A stretch of DNA of 6,471 bases from Methylococcaceae bacterium (GTDB taxonomy: Bacteria > Pseudomonadota > Gammaproteobacteria > Methylococcales > Methylomonadaceae): contig JAUXDP010000180.1 of assembly GCA_030618325.1 (NCBI GenBank), forward strand, positions 1 to 6,471, given 5' to 3'. A program made the translations under genes and the position numbers. This document shows, in pieces, positions 1 to 5,398 of this stretch. Under the pieces are notes generated by a model. It was not told where the DNA came from. It made no database searches and saw only the letters and a program-made list of their open reading frames with translations. Position 1 is the first letter of the stretch; each line of letters begins with the position of its first letter.

Positions 1-357
1 AAATTTCTCGGGGAGGCTTTTGACCCTAACCAATTTAGCTGGCTATATCAGCGTTCCCGAGAATGGCTTGAGACTGAACTGGCCAAGCCATTTGATGGAA
101 AAACAGTCGTAGTCACTCATCATGCACCAACAGCATGGAGCTGGAATGATTCACCCAAGGCTTTAAAAAAACTGGCGTATTGCAATGATTTAAAATCATT
201 TATCCATGAATATGATATTGCTGCATGGTTTCATGGCCATATCCATTCCCCAGCAGATTACCGAATCGCGGGTGCCAGAATTTTAAGTAATCCCAGAGGT
301 TATGTAGGAAGAAGGACTGTTGACAGTTTTGATGTTAATAGAACAGTTGAGATTTAA
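1..357 (+). CDS. Calcineurin-like metallophosphoesterase, C-terminal part (partial at left edge)
   Basis: This reading frame is open from the first base and ends at TAA 355-357, giving 118 C-terminal residues. Two metal-binding signatures of the calcineurin-like phosphoesterase superfamily are visible in the fragment: THHAPT at residues 39-44, and GHIH at residues 79-82 preceded by WFH. In this superfamily these histidines coordinate the dinuclear metal centre that hydrolyses phosphomono- or phosphodiesters. The upstream motifs (DxH, GDxxD, GNH) would lie before the window, so the active site cannot be judged complete. After the GHxH motif comes SNPRGYVG (residues 96-103), a closing strand-loop often seen in small cytoplasmic members of the family. 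No membrane segment or signal is seen in the fragment. The substrate cannot be inferred; a nucleotide, nucleic acid or small phosphodiester are all possible. The DUF2513 gene follows 63 nt later on the same strand. Confidence 0.88.
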   Translation, partial: KFLGEAFDPNQFSWLYQRSREWLETELAKPFDGKTVVVTHHAPTAWSWNDSPKALKKLAYCNDLKSFIHEYDIAAWFHGHIHSPADYRIAGARILSNPRGYVGRRTVDSFDVNRTVEI

Positions 358-384
358 AGGTGTAAATACCATCCGATCAAAAAC

Positions 385-393
385 TGATACAAA
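385..393 (+). promoter_or_regulatory. Possible extended -10 promoter element before the DUF2513 gene
   Basis: TGATACAAA has the layout of an extended -10 (TG, one base, then a TATAAT-like hexamer; TACAAA matches 4 of 6). It predicts a start near 400 and a leader of about 20 nt that would keep the AAGGAA ribosome-binding site at 409-414. There is no convincing -35 box. The gene could equally be cotranscribed with the phosphoesterase, since no terminator is visible in the 63-nt gap. This is weak evidence from inspection only. Confidence 0.25.
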
Positions 394-408
394 TAAGAGT
401 TATGAGCC

Positions 409-414
409 AAGGAA
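409..414 (+). promoter_or_regulatory. Ribosome-binding site of the DUF2513 gene
   Basis: AAGGAA lies 6 nt before ATG 421 and is a good Shine-Dalgarno sequence at normal spacing. It fixes the start at 421 and is the only clear Shine-Dalgarno sequence in front of any gene start in this window. Confidence 0.7.
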
Positions 415-420
415 ATTAGA

Positions 421-804
421 ATGAAGAGAGATATGGAGTTGATTAGGGAAATACTGTTTTCCATCGAAGAAGAGAATCCCAAAAAACTGTCTTCCTACAA
501 TGAAGATACTGTCAAATATCATCAAGCCTTGTTAATTGATGCAAAGCTTGTGGAAGGTAGCATACTTCCAAATAATCAAATATCCAGTCAAATACCAAAT
601 ATGGTAATAATCAAAAAACTCAATTGGACTGGGCATGAATTCCTGGATGCAGTTCGCCAGGATAATGTTTGGAATACGATTAAATCAGAATTCAAAGATG
701 CAAGTATAGAAACTTTGATTTCAGTATCCAAACAACTTGCGGAGGGTTGGGCTAAGAAGAAGGTTAAGATATTGCTCGATAACAATGAGGCAGGAGTCGA
801 TTAA
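421..804 (+). CDS. DUF2513 family protein
   Basis: This 127-residue protein matches my recollection of the DUF2513 family throughout: the opening MKRDMELIREILFSIEE, a central YHQALLIDAKLVEG (residues 34-47), then LNWTGHEFLDAVRQDNVW (residues 67-84), with the family's conserved W-x-GHEFLD-x-R pattern. The family has no settled biochemical role and, to my knowledge, is common in prophages and other accessory DNA. The order of a helix, a YHxxLLxxAxLV helix and then a beta segment resembles a winged-helix fold, so nucleic-acid binding is a plausible inference but is not shown. There is no signal peptide or membrane segment; the tail is lysine-rich (KKKVK) and then acidic. The start is set by ATG 421 with AAGGAA upstream. 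GC content is about 36% by hand count, below the sampled helicase. It ends 9 nt from the stop of the convergent protease gene. Confidence 0.85.
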   Translation: MKRDMELIREILFSIEEENPKKLSSYNEDTVKYHQALLIDAKLVEGSILPNNQISSQIPNMVIIKKLNWTGHEFLDAVRQDNVWNTIKSEFKDASIETLISVSKQLAEGWAKKKVKILLDNNEAGVD

Positions 805-813
805 TCTAAGTTG

Positions 814-1353
814 TTAAACAGAAAAACTTATTTTACTAGCCACTGATTCATCACTATATTCTGAAAGTTTTTGATTCTCCTGAAATTGTTCGGCTCTGGC
901 TTTGTTTGCCATTGCTGATGCCTGGTTGGCTACTGATCTATCCTGAGCGGATGGGTTGGCTGGTGCGAGAGCAGCTCTACGGATGGTTTCCGCTTTTTTC
1001 AGAGTGGCTACAGGATCACCAGGAACGGCGGAAGTATCAATATTGACTTCACCACCAACGGCATAACTTACACCATCTGAACCTTTTTCAAAACTAAAAC
1101 TCGCCCCGCCCATTGCCAAACTTCCGGCTGCACTAAGATGGGCTTGCTCATGTGTTTTTACTTCTTGATCTCTTGATTTGAGATACTGTAGTTTTTGTTG
1201 TTCTTCTTGGGGTAATTCTGTTTTCAATGCTTCCTTTGAGTTTTCCTCGACCTGCTCGTACCCAGCATTATGATGTTCATTTTCTTTTTCTTTGTTTTTT
1301 GGAATTGCAGCATTCCAGATAGAAGGAGAATGATTGGAAATAGAAGCAAGCAT
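814..1353 (-). CDS. SprA-related putative zinc metalloprotease
   Basis: This is a 179-residue protein on the complementary strand (ATG at 1353-1351, TAA at 816-814). The core contains HEQAH at residues 68-72, an HExxH zinc-protease motif. It is followed by the conserved block of the SprA-related (putative metalloprotease) family: SYAVGGEVNIDTS (96-108), VPGDPVAT (110-117), then RRAALAPANPSAQDR (125-139) and an alanine-rich helix. The first 65 residues are highly charged, rich in Glu, Gln and Lys, and probably disordered or coiled coil. No signal peptide or transmembrane helix is visible, so a cytoplasmic location is likely unless an unusual export route is used. Function in this family is inferred from the motif; I know of no established substrate. 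The length is at the short end for the family as I recall it. No Shine-Dalgarno sequence is evident before the start. It is divergent from hrpA and convergent with the DUF2513 gene. Confidence 0.85.
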   Translation of the reverse strand: MLASISNHSPSIWNAAIPKNKEKENEHHNAGYEQVEENSKEALKTELPQEEQQKLQYLKSRDQEVKTHEQAHLSAAGSLAMGGASFSFEKGSDGVSYAVGGEVNIDTSAVPGDPVATLKKAETIRRAALAPANPSAQDRSVANQASAMANKARAEQFQENQKLSEYSDESVASKISFSV

Positions 1354-1385
1354 AGTGGTTATTTTGTTACAGGCGCTGATGAATA

Positions 1386-1402
1386 AGCTTAGCAGATAAG
1401 CT
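1386..1402. repeat. Small inverted and direct repeat in the divergent spacer
   Basis: AGCTTA (1386-1391) and TAAGCT (1397-1402) form a perfect 6-bp inverted repeat around a 5-nt centre. The same bases also give a direct repeat of ATAAGCT (1383-1389 and 1396-1402) with a 13-bp period. It sits 27-43 bp upstream of the hrpA TATAAT box and 33 bp or more before the protease start codon, a position where an operator could act on either gene. A short AT-rich dyad like this can arise by chance, and no regulator is identified. Confidence 0.25.
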
Positions 1403-1428
1403 AGAATTATGACCGGAACAGGATCACG

Positions 1429-1434
1429 TATAAT
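1429..1434 (+). promoter_or_regulatory. Candidate -10 box of the hrpA promoter
   Basis: A perfect TATAAT lies in the spacer between the divergent protease and helicase genes. The expected transcription start is about 1441, which would leave a leader of about 17 nt before ATG 1458. The -35 region is poor: TTATGA at 1407-1412 with 16-bp spacing matches only 3 of 6 consensus positions. It could therefore be a weak or activator-dependent promoter. An AT-rich dyad, ATAAAA-A-TTTTAT (1435-1447), spans the predicted start point. Confidence 0.45.
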
Positions 1435-1457
1435 ATAAAAATTTTATCTTGCAGTTG

Positions 1458-4400
1458 ATGACTATCCCTGAACGAATCCAGCAGCTAAGCCGCCAGTTAG
1501 CACTTTGCCTTAATAAGGATCGGCACACCATCAAGCGACAACTTGATAGGTCTCGTAGTGAACACAGTAAAGGCAAAGAGCTATCCACACCCTTAGCGCG
1601 GTTATCTGAACGTATAGAAAAATCTATAGTAACAAGAAATAATCGTGCGGCCAGTGTTCCAGCCTTGGAATACCCAGATTTACCTATCTGTGAGAAAAGA
1701 AATGAAATTGCCCAACTGATCGAAAAAAATCAGGTGGTTATAATCTGTGGAGAAACCGGCTCCGGCAAGACTACGCAATTACCAAAAATTTGTCTTTCTA
1801 TAGGGCTGGGTAGTGCTGGTTTTATCGGTCATACCCAGCCGCGCAGGATTGCGGCACGTACCGTTGCTGACCGGATTGCTGAAGAGTTGGGAGAATCAAT
1901 CGGTCAGACGGTGGGTTACAAAATCCGTTTTCATGATAAAACGCGAGAACAGTCACTGATAAAGCTGATGACGGACGGTATTTTATTGGCTGAGTCTCAA
2001 AATGATCCGTATCTAAATCAATACGACACCATCATTATTGATGAAGCTCACGAACGTAGCTTGAATATTGATTTTCTGTTGGGTTATATGAAATGGTTAT
2101 TGCCAAGGCGACCCGATTTAAAACTGATTATTACTTCGGCAACCATTGATCCACAGAGATTTTCCAAACACTTTGAAAATGCCCCGGTCATTGAAGTGTC
2201 GGGCCGAACCTATCCAGTCGACATTCGATATCGACCTATCGAACAAATCGAGGAAGATGATGAAACAACGGCGGATCTTCAACAGGCGATTTTGGATGCG
2301 GTGGATGAGCTGCATCGCGATATGCCGGGCGATATTCTGATTTTTCTGAGTGGTGAACATGAAATCCGCGAAACCGCAGAATCGCTACGTAAACATAACC
2401 CTATAAAATGCGAAATATTACCGTTGTATGCCAAGTTGAGTGTCAGTGAGCAAGAGCGGGTTTTTAAGCCCAAAGGCCAGCGGCGAATTGTCTTGGCAAC
2501 TAATGTTGCTGAAACCTCATTAACGGTTCCTGGCATTCGCAGCGTTATCGACAACGGCCATGCCCGGATTAGCCGTTATAGTCATCGCAGTAAAATCCAA
2601 CGGCTACCGATAGAAAGAGTTTCCCAGGCCAGTGCCAATCAACGGGCAGGCCGTTGCGGTCGGGTTGCCGAAGGCATTTGTATCCGCTTGTATTCTCAAG
2701 ATGATTATTTAGCCAGATCTGAATTTACCGACCCGGAAATTTTACGCACGCATTTATCCTCAGTGATTCTACAAATGAGCAGTTTAAAGCTTGGCGATAT
2801 CGAAGACTTTCCGTTTGTTGAGCCACCGGATATTAAAATGATTCGCGATGGCAAAAACTCTCTTCATGAGGTCAATGCCCTGGATAAAAGCGGTAAACTT
2901 ACCGATACGGGCCGGCGTCTGGCAAAATTGCCGACCGATCCTAAATTGGCGCGGATGCTGTTGGAAGCAGATAAACAACACTGCTTGACTGAAGCTGCCA
3001 TTATTGTTTCTGCACTGAGTATTCAGGATCCAAGGGAAAAACCTGCTGACAAGATGCAACAGGCGGATACTAAGCATGCTGCTTTCAGAGTGGATGACTC
3101 AGATTTTTTAACTTTGCTTAATATTTGGACGGTGTATGAAGAACAGAAAAAGCACCTGTCCAACAACAAAATTCGTAAATACTGTCGAGATAATTTTCTT
3201 TCTTATATGCGGATGCGTGAATGGCATGATATTCACTCTCAGATTATGCAGGTCATTAAAGGTGAATTGAAACTAAAGCCCAATCAAGTACCTGCCAGCT
3301 ATGAAGAAATTCATCGGGCTTTATTAACGGGTCTACTATCTAATATCGGCTTTAAGCATGAGCAGTATGAATATTTAGGTGCTAGAAATCTGAAGTTTTT
3401 TATTTTTCCAGGTTCCGGGCAGCATAAAGTAAGACCAAAATGGCTGATGGCGGCAGAGCAAGTTGAAACCAGCAAAGTGTATGCACGGAATGTCGCAAAA
3501 ATTGAACCGGAATGGGTAGAGCAGGCCGGACAACACCTGTTAAAACGAAGTTATTTTGACCCGCATTGGGAAAAGAGAGCAGGGCGAAGTGGGGTTTATG
3601 AACGAACGCTATTGTATGGTTTAACCTTACAGGCGAAACGAAAGGTACCCTACGAGGGGATTGATCCGGTGGCGGCTCGGGTTATATTTATTCGTTCTGC
3701 TTTAGTTGATCACGAATACCATACCCATGCGCCATTTTTTAAGGCCAATCGAAAGTTATTGGAAGAAGTTGGCTATATTCAGCACAAAGGCCGCAGAGTG
3801 GATCTGGTCGAAGATGAAGAGTGGTTGTATCAGTTTTATGAGCAAAAACTCCCTGCCGAAGTGGTTAATGGCATTACTTTGGATAAGTGGCGCAAGCAAG
3901 CGGAAAAAGATAATCCCCGGGTTTTGTTTCTAACAAAAGAAGATTTAACCCGAGAACAAGATCATCAAGTGAGTGAAAGGGATTTCCCTGATAGCATGAA
4001 AGTTGGGAATTTAACCATTGCTCTACAATATCGGTTTGAGCCTGGACATGAAGAAGATGGAGTAACAGCCCTTATTCCGGTGCATCAATTGAATCAGGTT
4101 TCCCAACAACCTTTCGCATGGTTAGTACCGGGTTTGTTGCAGGAAAAACTGGTTGCATTGGTAAAGTCATTGCCAAAACAGCTACGCAAGCATTTTGTAC
4201 CGGTGCCACAAACCGTTGAACGCTGTCTGGAAATCGAGCCAGATGGCGTGGGTTCACTTTATGAATGGCTAGGAACCCGCTTGAGAAAGCTGACCGGAGA
4301 AGCGATTCCCAATAATGCCTGGAATACGGATGAACTTATCGATCATCTACGAATGAATTTCAGAGTAATAGACGAAAATGGCAAACTGCTTGATTATGGT

Positions 4401-5369
4401 CGTAATTTAACCGCCTTGCAAGAAAAGCATACGGTCAAAGCGGAAGATAGTTTTGACCAATTAGCGGCAGAAGAAATGGATTTTAGTGACTGTGTGCAAT
4501 GGGTATTCGATGATTTACCTGAAACCTATCAATTCATACAAAAGGGCCAGTCGTTTGTAGGTTTTCCGGCCATTATTGATGAGGGTGATTCGGTAGGGGT
4601 ACGCATCATCGAGACCCAGAAAAAAGCACAAATTCTGCATCGGGCAGGATTGGTTCGATTGTTTTTGTTACAGATAAAAAAGGAAAGCAAATATTTACTA
4701 AAAAACCTGGCTCATGCACCTGATGTCGAATTGACCTATCAACGGTTAAATCAACATCCTATCCTGCCGACAAGGGACTCATCCAGCTATCGGGATGATT
4801 TGCTTTATTTAATGATTGCGCATGTATTCACCGAAGGTCAAACGATACGCAGGCAACAGGAATTTGAGCAAAGTTTAAGTCAACATAAATCCCAGTTATT
4901 GGCTTTTGCAAATGAGTCCGGAGCCAAAATTATTGCTATCCTGAAGCAGTATGCGGTGTTGCAAAAACAATTACAAAAATTGCCATCTCAGGATGAGGCG
5001 GTTCTGGATGTAACTACCCAATTGAATTGCCTGGTTTATCAGGGGTTTTTCAAAACTGTTCCGTATGAAAGTTTAAAATCATACCCCCGTTACCTTAAGG
5101 CTATCGAATATCGCATTGGAAAAATGTTTCAGGAGCCAGGTAGAGATCAGCAAAAAATGCAAGAAGCCCGGCGTTTCCAGAAATGGTTTTGGGATCACCA
5201 AGTTAAACTGAACAAAAATGAGTGGGTGTTACCGGAACAGTCTAGTTTTCGCTGGATGCTGGAAGAGTTTCGGGTATCACTTTTTGCCCAGCAATTAAAA
5301 ACCCCTTATCCGGTTTCTGCAAAAAGACTGGAGAAGGCTTGGAATAGTGACCGAGATGATACTAACTAA
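1458..5369 (+). CDS. hrpA: ATP-dependent RNA helicase HrpA (DEAH box)
   Basis: This 1303-residue protein is intact and close to the roughly 1300 residues of E. coli HrpA, which it resembles from end to end. Helicase motifs, numbered from ATG 1458: GETGSGKT (98-105, ATP binding), HTQPRR (125-130, motif Ia), DEAH (195-198, Mg/ATP hydrolysis), SAT (227-229), TNVAETSLT (348-356) and QRAGRCGR (395-402, arginine finger region). These make the two RecA-like domains, followed by the winged-helix/ratchet (HA2) and OB-fold regions to about residue 700. The long DUF3418 region then runs to the C-terminus, ending with the typical RWMLEEFRVSLFAQQL and TPYPVS segments. HrpA is a cytoplasmic RNA helicase linked in E. 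coli to mRNA processing and, in recent work, to rescue of collided ribosomes. The frame could begin at TTG 1449, three codons earlier. ATG 1458 is preferred because it is the stronger codon and leaves a more normal leader after the TATAAT box. No Shine-Dalgarno sequence supports either start. Confidence 0.97.
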   Translation: MTIPERIQQLSRQLALCLNKDRHTIKRQLDRSRSEHSKGKELSTPLARLSERIEKSIVTRNNRAASVPALEYPDLPICEKRNEIAQLIEKNQVVIICGETGSGKTTQLPKICLSIGLGSAGFIGHTQPRRIAARTVADRIAEELGESIGQTVGYKIRFHDKTREQSLIKLMTDGILLAESQNDPYLNQYDTIIIDEAHERSLNIDFLLGYMKWLLPRRPDLKLIITSATIDPQRFSKHFENAPVIEVSGRTYPVDIRYRPIEQIEEDDETTADLQQAILDAVDELHRDMPGDILIFLSGEHEIRETAESLRKHNPIKCEILPLYAKLSVSEQERVFKPKGQRRIVLATNVAETSLTVPGIRSVIDNGHARISRYSHRSKIQRLPIERVSQASANQRAGRCGRVAEGICIRLYSQDDYLARSEFTDPEILRTHLSSVILQMSSLKLGDIEDFPFVEPPDIKMIRDGKNSLHEVNALDKSGKLTDTGRRLAKLPTDPKLARMLLEADKQHCLTEAAIIVSALSIQDPREKPADKMQQADTKHAAFRVDDSDFLTLLNIWTVYEEQKKHLSNNKIRKYCRDNFLSYMRMREWHDIHSQIMQVIKGELKLKPNQVPASYEEIHRALLTGLLSNIGFKHEQYEYLGARNLKFFIFPGSGQHKVRPKWLMAAEQVETSKVYARNVAKIEPEWVEQAGQHLLKRSYFDPHWEKRAGRSGVYERTLLYGLTLQAKRKVPYEGIDPVAARVIFIRSALVDHEYHTHAPFFKANRKLLEEVGYIQHKGRRVDLVEDEEWLYQFYEQKLPAEVVNGITLDKWRKQAEKDNPRVLFLTKEDLTREQDHQVSERDFPDSMKVGNLTIALQYRFEPGHEEDGVTALIPVHQLNQVSQQPFAWLVPGLLQEKLVALVKSLPKQLRKHFVPVPQTVERCLEIEPDGVGSLYEWLGTRLRKLTGEAIPNNAWNTDELIDHLRMNFRVIDENGKLLDYGRNLTALQEKHTVKAEDSFDQLAAEEMDFSDCVQWVFDDLPETYQFIQKGQSFVGFPAIIDEGDSVGVRIIETQKKAQILHRAGLVRLFLLQIKKESKYLLKNLAHAPDVELTYQRLNQHPILPTRDSSSYRDDLLYLMIAHVFTEGQTIRRQQEFEQSLSQHKSQLLAFANESGAKIIAILKQYAVLQKQLQKLPSQDEAVLDVTTQLNCLVYQGFFKTVPYESLKSYPRYLKAIEYRIGKMFQEPGRDQQKMQEARRFQKWFWDHQVKLNKNEWVLPEQSSFRWMLEEFRVSLFAQQLKTPYPVSAKRLEKAWNSDRDDTN

Positions 5370-5386
5370 TCTCAGAGTAACTACGG

Positions 5387-5392
5387 TACAAT
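5387..5392 (+). promoter_or_regulatory. Possible -10 box just before the transporter start
   Basis: TACAAT matches 5 of 6 bases of the -10 consensus and lies 6 nt before ATG 5399. Transcription from it would begin at or beside the start codon, giving a leaderless message. No recognisable -35 box lies 16-18 bp upstream, in the last codons of hrpA. Chance occurrence in AT-rich DNA is a real alternative, with expression instead by readthrough from hrpA. Confidence 0.22.
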
Positions 5393-5398
5393 TTTGCC

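Noticed and set aside
320..325. Perfect TTGACA as a -35 box for the DUF2513 gene
   Set aside because: It lies within the phosphoesterase coding region and there is no -10-like hexamer 16-18 bp downstream (343-348 reads ACAGTT).
588..785. Open frame of 65 codons on the minus strand
   Set aside because: It lies wholly inside the DUF2513 gene on the opposite strand and has no recognisable protein features.
806..834. AAGTT (808-812) and AACTT (825-829) followed by ATTTTA, as a possible terminator
   Set aside because: The stem has only 5 AT-dominated pairs with a 12-nt loop and no proper T run, too weak for an intrinsic terminator.
2118..3077. Several open frames of 64-97 codons (minus strand 2118-2360, 2279-2554, 2784-3077; plus strand 2146-2340)
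   Set aside because: All are nested in the strongly conserved helicase core of hrpA, with unnatural compositions; they are shadows of that gene.
3706..4257. Open frames at 3706-3933 (+) and 4072-4257 (-)
   Set aside because: They are nested in the DUF3418 part of hrpA, and the hrpA frame is uninterrupted and family-like through both.
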